45,705 bases of DNA from contig SZXY01000139.1 in NCBI GenBank assembly GCA_005843805.1, positions 1 to 45,705 of the forward strand, in the 5' to 3' direction. The notes under the pieces are model-generated. The model worked only from the letters and a program-made list of their open reading frames with translations, was not told the origin of the DNA and searched no databases. Positions within the stretch are counted from its first letter, which is position 1. Every line of letters starts with the position of its first letter. The position numbers and the translations under genes are program-made. This stretch comes from Chlorobium sp. (GTDB taxonomy: Bacteria; Bacteroidota; Chlorobiia; Chlorobiales; Chlorobiaceae). Below, in pieces: positions 17,551-25,626 of the stretch.

Positions 17551-18537
17551 TCATTTCCTCTTCAAAAATTCCTCTGCCTCAACAATCAGCTTCGGCAGAA
17601 TATCATGCAGATCACCGACAATTCCGAAATCAGCAACATCAAAAATCGGAGCATACCGGTCACTGTTAATGGCAACCACCGTTCGGGCTGAACCAATGCC
17701 GGCAAGATGCTGAACTGCACCTGATATGCCACATGCAATATAAAGAAGCGGTGCCACGGTTTTTCCGGTCTGCCCGATCTGTTCGGCATGGGGACGCCAT
17801 CCTTCGTCAACAACCGGACGACTCGCGCCAACAGCTCCACCAAGAAGAAGGGCAAGCTTTTCGATGAGCGCAAAACCTTCAGCACCTCCCACCCCTCTGC
17901 CCCCTGCAACAACTATGCCTGCCTCGGCAACATCCAGCCTCTCGTCACACATCACCATTCGACGAACCACTGCCGAAAGCTCCTCACTCTCAAGGTGGCG
18001 CAGTTCAAGAGCAATGAAGGTGATGTGACCTCCCAAAGAGATCACTGAATCCGCTTTACGTGCTGGCAACGTATAGATCCTCAGAGGACGCTGCGCCACA
18101 AACGATGCAATGGCTGAAGCGGAATAAACCGGACGAGTGCAAGCCCCATCTTCACCGCCTGTTGCACTCAAATGGAGAGAGCCCGACAACAGTGAGGCCT
18201 GAAGGCGCAGAGAAAGTCTGGGAGCCAAGTCCCTGCTGAGTGAGGTATCGGCAAAAAACAGGGTGCTGCACGATTCCTTTTCAAAAATATCTGCAACGAG
18301 GCTGGCATAATATTCGGGATTGCAGAAGCTCACTCTCTCTTCCGGAGCATGATAAATAACTCCATCCCCGACCAGAAAGCCAGCCAGAGAGCCAATATCT
18401 GCCGATCCCGCAAGAATACCGAACACCGCAGAATCTTCCGATAATGCCGCAAGCTCCTGTACCCTGTTCCAGATGTCAATGGAAGCCTTTTTGACAACGC
18501 CTTCCCGCTGTTCAAGAAATACCAGAAAATTGTTCAT
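17551..18537 (-). CDS. etfA: Electron transfer flavoprotein alpha subunit
   Basis: A 328-residue EtfA/FixB homologue. The N-terminal half has the alpha/beta ETF fold; the C-terminal FAD-binding domain (about 200-320) contains VVAGGRGVGGAEGF, GASRPVVDEGW, IGQTGKTVAPLLYIACGISG and the closing AINSDRYAPIFDVADFGIVGD. EtfAB accepts electrons from flavin dehydrogenases and passes them on to a quinone oxidoreductase or, in bifurcating types, splits them. It follows etfB by 18 nt. No acyl-CoA dehydrogenase, ETF-quinone oxidoreductase or FixC/FixX gene is in the window, so its partner is unknown. The N-terminal half (about 1-190) looks less conserved to me than the FAD domain. Confidence 0.92.
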   Translation of the reverse strand: MNNFLVFLEQREGVVKKASIDIWNRVQELAALSEDSAVFGILAGSADIGSLAGFLVGDGVIYHAPEERVSFCNPEYYASLVADIFEKESCSTLFFADTSLSRDLAPRLSLRLQASLLSGSLHLSATGGEDGACTRPVYSASAIASFVAQRPLRIYTLPARKADSVISLGGHITFIALELRHLESEELSAVVRRMVMCDERLDVAEAGIVVAGGRGVGGAEGFALIEKLALLLGGAVGASRPVVDEGWRPHAEQIGQTGKTVAPLLYIACGISGAVQHLAGIGSARTVVAINSDRYAPIFDVADFGIVGDLHDILPKLIVEAEEFLKRK

Positions 18538-18555
18538 GTATTGTCTCCTCGCCCG

Positions 18556-19299
18556 CTAAAAAAGAGCACGTTCATTGCCGAGAATACGAATCAGTTCTTT
18601 TTCGTCCTGCACAAAACGGCATATTTTTTTTCGTTCTGCGGCTTTTATTCCGCTCATAAGGACATAGGGAGGTTCATCAATGATCAGAGGCAAAAGATCA
18701 ATCGGTTTTTTTCTGGCTTCCATGACTGCTTTGACCGATGTTTTACGGGGCACGTTTAAACCTTTTTCGGTGCTGAGCACTGCCGGACAGGTGACCTCAA
18801 GATATTCAATACCACCTTCGATTTCCCGTTCAAGCTTCAGGCACTCTCCTGAAAAAGTCAGCGCGGTAATGGCACTGACCGATGCTATACCAAGCAATTC
18901 TGCAAGCATTGGTGGAACCTGGCCATTTTGAAAGTCAGTTGACTGTTTGCCGCAAAAAACAAGATCGGGCAAAGCATCCACATAAAAAGAGGAAATCGCC
19001 CGCGAGAGAGCCAGTGCGATCTGATACGGATCCCATACCTCTGCCTCAACAAGAACAGCCCGATCTGCACCCATGGCAAGAGCTTTACGAAGCAGCTCTT
19101 TGGCTGACGGAGGAGCAACGCTGAAGACCGTTACCTGGCTGCCCTCATGCCGCTCTTTGCAACGCACTGCTTCCTCAAGGGCATATTCATCATAAGGGTT
19201 CATCACCTCAGTGACTCTCAAGCGATCTATTGTTCCGTCAACGAATCCTATAACCGAAGAGGTATCGGGTACCTGACAGAGACATACGGCAATGTGCAT
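18556..19299 (-). CDS. etfB: Electron transfer flavoprotein beta subunit
   Basis: A 247-residue EtfB/FixA homologue: N-terminal HIAVCLCQVPDTSSV, then VTEVMNPYDEYALEEAVR, MGADRAVLVE, FCGKQSTDFQNGQVPPMLAELL, and the C-terminal PRKTSVKAVMEARKKPID that is the ETF-beta signature region. EtfB binds AMP or, in electron-bifurcating members, a second FAD; which applies is not certain from sequence alone. The start at 19299 gives the usual N-terminus; an ATG five codons upstream (19314) is possible. It is the first gene of the etfBA pair. The 240 nt upstream (19300-19539) hold no gene. Confidence 0.92.
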   Translation of the reverse strand: MHIAVCLCQVPDTSSVIGFVDGTIDRLRVTEVMNPYDEYALEEAVRCKERHEGSQVTVFSVAPPSAKELLRKALAMGADRAVLVEAEVWDPYQIALALSRAISSFYVDALPDLVFCGKQSTDFQNGQVPPMLAELLGIASVSAITALTFSGECLKLEREIEGGIEYLEVTCPAVLSTEKGLNVPRKTSVKAVMEARKKPIDLLPLIIDEPPYVLMSGIKAAERKKICRFVQDEKELIRILGNERALF

Positions 19300-19539
19300 G
19301 AAGGTTTTTCCCATGTTGTTATGAAACAGCCGCTACCTGCATGTAATCTTTGCGGAAGCCACCGGGATTTCAAACCCAAAACTTATCAATAGTGTATGAT
19401 GGAAGAAGCGATTATCCAATAAAATCTTTTTTGGGGCGAGTTTTTAACCACAGGTAAACACAAAAAAGTGTCATACAACCCTCTCAAAGGCAAAAAAAAT
19501 TCTAATGGCGGCATTTATTCCTCTCGTGCCTGAAAGCAC

Positions 19540-19573
19540 AAAAAAAAAGCCGCTGGGAAGCGGCTTTCAAAAA
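19540..19573 (-). terminator. Strong intrinsic terminator of the COX24-tRNA operon
   Basis: A perfect 8-bp stem AAGCCGCT/AGCGGCTT (19547-19554 with 19559-19566) with a GGGA tetraloop is followed on the minus strand by a long U-run. It starts 14 nt after the tRNA-Leu 3' end. Confidence 0.9.
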
Positions 19574-19579
19574 AACAAG

Positions 19580-19661
19580 TGCCCGAGAGGAGATTCGAAC
19601 TCCTACACCTTTCGGCGCTACCCCCTCAAGATAGTGTGTCTACCAATTTCACCACTCGGGC
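19580..19661 (-). tRNA. tRNA-Leu (anticodon GAG)
   Basis: A class II tRNA of 82 nt. The acceptor stem GCCCGAG/CTCGGGC, D-loop AATTGGTAGAC, anticodon stem CTATC/GGTAG with loop TTGAGGG (anticodon GAG, reads CUC/CUU), a variable arm and the T-loop GTTCGAATC are all visible. The discriminator is A. The 3' CCA is not encoded. It is co-transcribed with tRNA-Lys. Confidence 0.95.
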
Positions 19662-19696
19662 TTGTTCAATATCAAAAAAACAATAATAAAATCCTG

Positions 19697-19769
19697 TGAG
19701 AATAGAAGGACTCGAACCTTCGACCCTCTGCTTAAAAGGCAGATGCTCTACCGACTGAGCTATATTCTC
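19697..19769 (-). tRNA. tRNA-Lys (anticodon TTT)
   Basis: A 73-nt tRNA. The acceptor stem GAGAATA/TATTCTC, D-arm AGCTCAGTCGGTAGAGC, anticodon stem TCTGC/GCAGA with loop CTTTTAA (anticodon TTT) and T-loop GTTCGAGTC are intact. The discriminator is A and CCA is not encoded. It lies 30 nt after the small basic-protein gene. Confidence 0.95.
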
Positions 19770-19799
19770 GACCCAATAAAGGTACAAAAGTACCGGAAC

Positions 19800-19907
19800 T
19801 TACTTGTTCTGGTATCTCTGGCGCTTCTTGTGGCGATTCTTCCTGCGCATTTTTTTGCGCTTGTGGACTGCCATTTTATGGCGTTTTCTCTTTTTTCCGC
19901 AGGGCAT
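19800..19907 (-). CDS. 35-residue AURKAIP1/COX24-type basic protein, putative ribosomal protein
   Basis: Translating the minus strand from 19907 gives a 35-residue protein that starts MPCGKKRKRHKMAVHKRKK and continues with R, K and H in most positions. This matches the AURKAIP1/COX24 domain family of tiny basic proteins annotated in Bacteroidota and Chlorobiota genomes. Relatives are mitochondrial ribosomal protein mS38 and mycobacterial bS22, so a ribosome-bound role is likely but inferred. An AGAGGA sequence lies about 14 nt before the ATG. A good promoter (19941-19970) and the tRNA-Lys gene 30 nt downstream make this a protein-tRNA-tRNA transcript. It is short enough to be missed by default gene finders. 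Confidence 0.85.
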   Translation of the reverse strand: MPCGKKRKRHKMAVHKRKKMRRKNRHKKRQRYQNK

Positions 19908-19940
19908 AAGTAAGTGTCTTTCCTCTTGTTTTAAAGGCAG

Positions 19941-19970
19941 ATAATATATGAATTTTTTTCAAAAACGCAA
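19941..19970 (-). promoter_or_regulatory. Putative promoter of the COX24-tRNA operon
   Basis: On the minus strand TTGCGT (19965-19970) and TATTAT (19941-19946) are 18 nt apart, with an A/T-rich spacer. Transcription would start near 19933, leaving a leader of about 26 nt that includes the AGAGGA site. Confidence 0.5.
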
Positions 19971-20036
19971 GCATTAATTCATTGCGATAGTGGAATTCCT
20001 TCAGATATCGTCATTTAATGGGTGCAAAAGCGTGCC

Positions 20037-21326
20037 TCAGGCATTCATGTATTTGAAGAACTCCTTGTTGTCTTTGGTGTCGGCCATTTTCTCTCGCATG
20101 AACTCCATGCATTCGATCGGGTTCTTGTCGGCCAGATATTTTCTGAGAAGCCATGTTCTGGAGAGCTCTTCCTGTGAAAAGAGAAGCTCCTCCTTGCGGG
20201 TACCGGAACGGAGAATATCGATAGATGGAAAGATCCGTCGTTCTGAAAGCCTTCGATCGAGCAGAAGCTCCATATTACCCGTACCTTTAAACTCTTCGAA
20301 GATGACATCATCCATACGTGAACCGGTATCGACAAGTGCGGTGGCAATAATGGTCAGACTTCCTCCCTCCTCGATATTGCGGGCTGCTCCAAAGAAACGT
20401 TTCGGCTTGGTAAGTGCATTGGCATCGATACCACCCGACAGAATTTTACCGGAGTGCGGAATGATAGTGTTGTGAGCCCTTGCAAGCCTGGTAATGGAAT
20501 CAAGCAGGACCACCACATCCCTGCCAACTTCGACAAGCCGCTTGGCCTTTTCCAGTACCATGTCAGCCACAAGCACATGCCGCTCAGGATCTTCATCAAA
20601 GGTGGAACTTACAACCTCTGCCGGTACGCTCCTGGCCATGTCGGTCACCTCTTCAGGACGCTCATCAATAAGCAGAACAATGAGGTAGACTTCAGGGTGG
20701 TTTTTGATGATCGCATTGGCAATCATCTGCAGAAGCATGGTTTTACCGGTTTTCGGCTGTGCCACAATAAGACCTCTCTGTCCTTTGCCGATCGGAGTGA
20801 AAATATCCATGATACGCCCGCACGCTTCAGACTGCTTTGTTTCAAGCTTGAGACGTTCTCGAGGGAAAAGAGGAGTGAGGTTTTCAAAATAAGGTCTTTC
20901 ACGGGTAATTTCAGGGTCGTTGCCGTCGATAGTGTTAATCTTGAGCAAAGCAAAAAAACGCTCACCCTCCTTTGGTGCCCTGACCTGGCCGGATACCGTA
21001 TCTCCGGTACGCATGTTGAAGCGTTTGATCTGGGAGGGGGAGACATAAATATCGTCAGGAGAGGAGAGGTAGTTGTAATTGGCGGAACGCAAGAAACCGT
21101 AGCCTTCCGGTATGACCTGCAGAACACCGGTATTGACCATGACATTGCCGCTTTCAGAATCGGTATTCTTCTGGGACTGGGCTTCAATAATCTTGAAAAT
21201 CAGCTCTTCCTTGCGTAAGCCCGCAGCAGTGACACCAATCTCTTTGGCTAAAGCATGCAACTCATACACTTTCTTTTTCTGGAGCATATTGATGTCCAGA
21301 CCTTTAAAAACCGGATTGTTCGACAT
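20037..21326 (-). CDS. rho: Transcription termination factor Rho
   Basis: A 429-residue Rho helicase, the hexameric RNA-dependent ATPase that ends transcription. Visible regions are the N-terminal helical domain (about 10-45), the cold-shock RNA-binding domain with PEGYGFLRS and [13 protein letters not shown] (about 65-120), Walker [13 protein letters not shown] (about 200), [12 protein letters not shown], Walker [17 protein letters not shown] and the R-loop/Q-loop segment [14 protein letters not shown]. Length is ordinary and there are no insertions. It is probably monocistronic. About 315 nt of non-coding sequence precede it, which would suit Rho autoregulation, though no attenuator is evident. 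Confidence 0.97.
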   Translation of the reverse strand: MSNNPVFKGLDINMLQKKKVYELHALAKEIGVTAAGLRKEELIFKIIEAQSQKNTDSESGNVMVNTGVLQVIPEGYGFLRSANYNYLSSPDDIYVSPSQIKRFNMRTGDTVSGQVRAPKEGERFFALLKINTIDGNDPEITRERPYFENLTPLFPRERLKLETKQSEACGRIMDIFTPIGKGQRGLIVAQPKTGKTMLLQMIANAIIKNHPEVYLIVLLIDERPEEVTDMARSVPAEVVSSTFDEDPERHVLVADMVLEKAKRLVEVGRDVVVLLDSITRLARAHNTIIPHSGKILSGGIDANALTKPKRFFGAARNIEEGGSLTIIATALVDTGSRMDDVIFEEFKGTGNMELLLDRRLSERRIFPSIDILRSGTRKEELLFSQEELSRTWLLRKYLADKNPIECMEFMREKMADTKDNKEFFKYMNA

Positions 21327-21643
21327 TGTAATTTGTATTCAACGCTTGTTAATGTAAAAAAGAACAGGAAAAGGCCGGATAACACGCCGCTGGTGCACGG
21401 GATACCCAACATCATGGTCAATGCCACGAATCATTAACGGATATTACCTTTAACGCTTTACCATGTAACATGAAAGCAGGAAACAGAAGATGACAGGGGA
21501 AGACTATCTATAATTGATAAAGGGATAAACACAAAAAGGAATCATGGACAGGGATGTTCCCTTAACATAAAAGGAGAATTTTGGTAGCTTGTTTCAAATA
21601 TAAAATTTTTCCATAAAAAAGCGTACTTCAAAAAGAAGCTTTA
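21327..21643. other. Non-coding stretch between folC and rho
   Basis: No gene is seen on either strand. Just after the folC stop there is only a weak imperfect hairpin (AAGCTTC with GAAG-TAC-GCTT, then a U-run, near 21613-21640) that could end the folC transcript. The remainder is A/T-rich and is presumably the rho promoter and leader. Confidence 0.4.
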
Positions 21644-22915
21644 TCACAAAGCGGCTGCAATAATGTCGCCGGCAAGATAAAAAGAGCCCGTCACAAGTAT
21701 CAGATCATCCTCACTGGCCTTTTCAAGCAGATATTGAAGCGCCTCTCTCCCGCTGCCCATCACTTTCGCCAGGGCTCCTTCCTGTTGACATAAAACGCCA
21801 AGTTCTTCGGCTGTCACACTGCGTTCGGAAGGAATATTGACCGTAACGAACGAACAATCAAGACGAAGAAGTTCACGGATAACCGCACGGGCATCCTTGT
21901 CCGACACCAGACCAAGAACAACATGGAGCTGACGATATGCCGACCGGAATGAGAGCAGGCTGTTGACGGTTTGACGCATTCCATCCGGATTGTGAGAAAC
22001 ATCGAGAAACAGTGCAGGATGTGAACTGATTTTTTCAAGTCTTGCCCTGTAGCCTGTCTGCAACAACCTTTCCAGCCCTGAGGATATATGCTCTGCAGCA
22101 ATGCCTGCATCTTCGGCAACCATAACGGCCAGAGAGAGATTGGTGGCATGAAACAATCCTGTCAGCGGAGCTTTAAGCGCCGGGTAATGTTTTGATTGCG
22201 TCGTAACATCTACAACAAGCTCTCCGGCTTCAGCAGAAATGAGCTTGCAGTGAGAATCTCTGCCAGCAACAAAGAGCGGAGCGTCACACGATTCAGCCAT
22301 TATCCGTATCGGCAGAAAAGATTCTGGTTCGGTGACAGCGGTAAATACCCTGCACCCTTTTTTAATAATGGCAGCTTTTTCAGCGGCAATCAGGGAAAGA
22401 GTCCCGCCCAGCCACTCTGTATGATCTTTGCCGATTGTCGGAATCACCGCATAGGCTGAATCGACAACATTGGTTGCATCGAGCCGCCCCCCCATTCCGG
22501 TTTCGAGAATGGAAACATCAACGCCTTCATCGCCAAACCAGGCAAATGCCATTGCAGTTGTAACCTCAAAAAAAGTTGCCGGGTGATTGATAACCGAATC
22601 CCTGAGAAGTGAGCAGTAGTGAACTACCTTCTGGCGCGAAATCTCTTTACCGTTGATACGCATTCTTTCGGTAAAATTCACCAGATGAGGAGAGGTGTAG
22701 AGGGCTGTCTTTTTCCCGCTGGCCTGAAATATGGAGGCCAGTGCAGCCGCAACAGTTCCTTTTCCGTTAGTACCTGCGATATGAACAACCAGTCCCAATC
22801 GTTTATGCGGTGAACCCAGAATATCGAGCAAACCATGTACACGCTCAAGACCGGGTTTAATACCAAACCGATGCAGGGGGTAGAGAAAATCGAGCGCGTC
22901 CTGGTAAGTCACCAC
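21644..22915 (-). CDS. folC: Bifunctional folylpolyglutamate/dihydrofolate synthase
   Basis: A 423-residue Mur-ligase-family enzyme that adds glutamate to dihydropteroate and then further glutamates to folates. The P-loop is HIAGTNGKGTVAAAL (about 46-60); other signatures are YTSPHLVNFTERMRINGKEI, FFEVTTAMAFAWF, ETGMGGRLDATNVV and LDVSHNPDGMRQTV. The length is right for a complete two-domain protein. It lies 7 nt downstream of ruvA and is likely co-transcribed with it. Confidence 0.95.
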   Translation of the reverse strand: MVTYQDALDFLYPLHRFGIKPGLERVHGLLDILGSPHKRLGLVVHIAGTNGKGTVAAALASIFQASGKKTALYTSPHLVNFTERMRINGKEISRQKVVHYCSLLRDSVINHPATFFEVTTAMAFAWFGDEGVDVSILETGMGGRLDATNVVDSAYAVIPTIGKDHTEWLGGTLSLIAAEKAAIIKKGCRVFTAVTEPESFLPIRIMAESCDAPLFVAGRDSHCKLISAEAGELVVDVTTQSKHYPALKAPLTGLFHATNLSLAVMVAEDAGIAAEHISSGLERLLQTGYRARLEKISSHPALFLDVSHNPDGMRQTVNSLLSFRSAYRQLHVVLGLVSDKDARAVIRELLRLDCSFVTVNIPSERSVTAEELGVLCQQEGALAKVMGSGREALQYLLEKASEDDLILVTGSFYLAGDIIAAAL

Positions 22916-22922
22916 GTTTCAG

Positions 22923-23525
22923 CTAACTGTTATGAATTGAAACCAGAGCCGACTTGACCACCTCTTCAACAGTTTGGTCGGGATGTTGTTCGATAATGCT
23001 GATAACTGCTTTTTGAGCGACAAGTCTTGAAAAACCGAGCGTTACAAGAGCATTGACAGCATCATCACGTAACCGTGAGGAGTGCATAGCAGCCGAAGAA
23101 GCCAGACCGACAACAGGGGGAAGTTTCAGGATTTTATCCCTCAGTTCAAGAATAATCCTTGCTGCAGTTTTCTTTCCGACACCGCTTATGCCATAGAGCC
23201 GTTCAGGAGCATTGGCGAGAATGGCTTCATGGACATCAGGAACCTGCAGTCCCGAAAGAACCGCCAGGGCGAGTTTTGGCCCTACACCCGAAGTAAGCAG
23301 GAGCAGCCGGAACAATTGGCGTTCTTCTTCCTTTGAAAACCCGTAAAGCTGCAGGGCATCCTCCCTGACATAAAGATGAGAAAAGAGAAGCACTTCACTG
23401 CCCGGCTCGGGCAACTGACGACAGGTATTTGCGGAAATGAGGAAGCGGTAGGCTATACCAGCCACCTCGACAAGCGCTTCTTCCGGTAAGACGGAAACCA
23501 GCTTGCCACGAAAATATGCAAACAT
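22923..23525 (-). CDS. ruvA: Holliday junction branch-migration protein RuvA
   Basis: A 200-residue RuvA with its three domains: the N-terminal OB fold ([20 protein letters not shown] onward, to about 65), two helix-hairpin-helix motifs ([16 protein letters not shown] and [19 protein letters not shown], about 72-130) and the C-terminal UBA-like domain (about 150-198) that contacts RuvB. RuvA clamps four-way junctions for the RuvB motor. It lies between rpsT and folC on the minus strand. Confidence 0.95.
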   Translation of the reverse strand: MFAYFRGKLVSVLPEEALVEVAGIAYRFLISANTCRQLPEPGSEVLLFSHLYVREDALQLYGFSKEEERQLFRLLLLTSGVGPKLALAVLSGLQVPDVHEAILANAPERLYGISGVGKKTAARIILELRDKILKLPPVVGLASSAAMHSSRLRDDAVNALVTLGFSRLVAQKAVISIIEQHPDQTVEEVVKSALVSIHNS

Positions 23526-23544
23526 GACAGAAAGTATGGAAACC

Positions 23545-23589
23545 CGGTCTGAAAATGCGCAAAATCATCTCAGCAACTTTTTCAGACCG
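23545..23589. repeat. Perfect 11-bp inverted repeat between rpsT and ruvA
   Basis: CGGTCTGAAAA (23545-23555) is exactly inverted at 23579-23589, with a 23-nt loop. It is downstream of rpsT and just upstream of ruvA, so it could be an rpsT mRNA 3' structure or a ruvA leader element. There is no U-run. Confidence 0.5.
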
Positions 23590-23643
23590 AATGTCAGACA
23601 ATTAAGATCAGTCTATTGGTCGGTATCAGCTCTTTTTCCGCTC

Positions 23644-23919
23644 TTACTCTGCCTTCACGTAACTGCTTAACAGCCGTGTCAACTGAGACTTTTTGCGGGA
23701 TGCTTTATTGGGATGAATGTAACTCTTGACCCCGAGACGATCGAGCTTCTGTACCGCTGAACGGTAGGCAACTTCCACTTCTGCCTTGTCTGCACGGGTA
23801 TCAATCAGTTTCTGCATGGTTTTGACAAGAACTTTCAGCTCTTTTTTCCTTGCTCTGTTTCTGGCATTTCTTCTTTCTGACTGCCTCAGTCTCTTTTCAG
23901 CCGATTTGTGTAAAGGCAT
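23644..23919 (-). CDS. rpsT: Small ribosomal subunit protein bS20
   Basis: A 91-residue basic three-helix protein with the bS20 pattern: [25 protein letters not shown] at the N-terminus, a middle helix, and [17 protein letters not shown] at the C-terminus. It binds 16S rRNA early in 30S assembly. It is divergent from the phosphohexomutase gene at 24163. Confidence 0.96.
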   Translation of the reverse strand: MPLHKSAEKRLRQSERRNARNRARKKELKVLVKTMQKLIDTRADKAEVEVAYRSAVQKLDRLGVKSYIHPNKASRKKSQLTRLLSSYVKAE

Positions 23920-24162
23920 ATACGGTCGCTGTTAGGATAAAAAATTGTTCAATAAGCAAAAGGCATTTAATATAGAAGAAACAAGCAACAATTCAAAAGG
24001 CATTCGAGAAAAACCGCAAGAGCCTGTCTGATTTGAAGCTAAAGGATGCCAACATGGCAAGACGACCTTTTCTATCAATTACGCAATGGCGGCAGGATTG
24101 ACATCTCCCCTTTTTGTTATATTGGGCCAACCTGTTCAATAAACTGGAACTCCGTACGTATT

Positions 24163-25587
24163 ATGAGCCTGATGATAAGCGTTTCCGGCATAAGGGGAAT
24201 TGTCGGTGAAAGCCTGACCCCGAAAAATCTCACTGCATTTGCGATGGCTTTTGCCTCCTGGACTCTTCAGAAAAAAAAGGAACGTCAAAAGGAGCTGCCG
24301 GGAGAGAAGCCAAGAATAGTCATTGGCCGCGATACCCGGCCCACCGGCAAGGCGGTCGGAGATCTGGTCAGCAATACCCTGCTGCTTTGCGGATGTGATG
24401 TTACCGATCTTGGAATAGCCACAACACCAACTGTTGAAATTGCCGTTGCAGATGAGCATGCCGATGGTGGACTGATCATTACCGCCTCACACAATCCGGT
24501 TGCATGGAATGCCCTGAAAATGCTCAACCACCGGGGCGAATTTTTAAGCGCTGCCGACGTTGATGAACTGCTCGACATTGCTGAAAAAGAGCTTTTTTAC
24601 CCTGCACGCTGGGACGCTATCGGCTCCATCACGCACAATGACCGGTATGACCAGGTTCATATCGACAAGATCCTCAAACTACCCTTTATTGACACCGCAG
24701 CGATTGCTGCTGAGCACTTCCGGATTCTGGTTGACTGTGTTGAAGGTGCCGGATCGTCAATTGTCCCGCAGCTTTGCCAGCAGCTCGGCGTCGAAAGCAT
24801 CGTTGAGGTTGCCTGTGGCGGAAGCGGTCTCTTTCCCCGGAACCCGGAACCAATCGAGGAAAATCTTGCCGACACCATCGCTACCCTCAAGAAGAGCGGA
24901 TGCGATTTTGCCCTTGTCGTTGACCCTGATGTTGACCGGCTGGCCATTATCTCTGAAGATGGATCACTCTTCGGCGAAGAGTACACGCTTGTCGCCTGTG
25001 CAGATTTTTACCTGAAAAAGAATATCGGGCCAGTAGCAAACAACCTCTCCAGCAGCCGTGCCCTGAGAGATATTGCCAATCGCTACGGGGTGAACTGTTA
25101 CAGCGCAAAGGTGGGAGAAATCAACGTCACAGAAGTGATGAAAGAGCAGGGAGCGGTCATCGGTGGAGAAGGCAACGGCGGAGTTATCCTGCCTGAGCTG
25201 CACTACGGACGGGATGCCCTTGTTGGTATAGCACTTTTCCTTCAGGCATTCACCCTCTGGCGCAGCAGCAACAAGGGCGGCACAATGTCTCAGTTCAGAC
25301 GCCAGTTTCCCGACTATTTCATGTCAAAGCAGAAGATTATCCTCGGCAAAACCGGACGAACAGGACTTGAAACAATATTTACCGATATTGCCTGTGAGTA
25401 CGATAGTGCCGAAGCAAACCGCCTTGACGGACTGAAACTCGATTTTGCCAATAGCTGGGTACATTTGCGTCCATCAAATACCGAACCTATTGTACGAATC
25501 TATTCCGAAGCGCCGTCAAAGATAGAGGCTGAAAGGCTGGCTGACGAGCTGAAACTTCAAATAGAGCAAAGAACCTCCGGGAAGTGA
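24163..25587 (+). CDS. glmM: Phosphoglucosamine mutase-type phosphohexomutase (archaeal-like)
   Basis: A 474-residue alpha-D-phosphohexomutase. The phosphoserine loop is [11 protein letters not shown] (Ser109), the metal site DPDVDR (254-259), the sugar loop GGEGNGG (334-340) and the phosphate loop RPSNTEP (about 437-443). Bacterial GlmM usually has GGEQSGH in the sugar loop; the GEGNGGVI form is familiar from archaeal and Bacteroidota/Chlorobiota enzymes. It is likely to make glucosamine-1-phosphate for UDP-GlcNAc, feeding the GlmU-type domain at 37.9 kb, but phosphomannomutase or phosphoglucomutase activity cannot be excluded. The start at 24163 was chosen because the family begins [17 protein letters not shown]; the frame is open further upstream (24046), but that extension looks like leader sequence. 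It is followed by an ABC exporter 39 nt on. Confidence 0.85.
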   Translation: MSLMISVSGIRGIVGESLTPKNLTAFAMAFASWTLQKKKERQKELPGEKPRIVIGRDTRPTGKAVGDLVSNTLLLCGCDVTDLGIATTPTVEIAVADEHADGGLIITASHNPVAWNALKMLNHRGEFLSAADVDELLDIAEKELFYPARWDAIGSITHNDRYDQVHIDKILKLPFIDTAAIAAEHFRILVDCVEGAGSSIVPQLCQQLGVESIVEVACGGSGLFPRNPEPIEENLADTIATLKKSGCDFALVVDPDVDRLAIISEDGSLFGEEYTLVACADFYLKKNIGPVANNLSSSRALRDIANRYGVNCYSAKVGEINVTEVMKEQGAVIGGEGNGGVILPELHYGRDALVGIALFLQAFTLWRSSNKGGTMSQFRRQFPDYFMSKQKIILGKTGRTGLETIFTDIACEYDSAEANRLDGLKLDFANSWVHLRPSNTEPIVRIYSEAPSKIEAERLADELKLQIEQRTSGK

Positions 25588-25626
25588 CTGACCGGCAGCA
25601 AGGCATCTGATCTTTTCTGAAAATCC

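Noticed and set aside
20454-21218. A long plus-strand open frame (254 residues) opposite rho
   Set aside because: It is entirely antisense to a highly conserved gene and arises from its codon bias.
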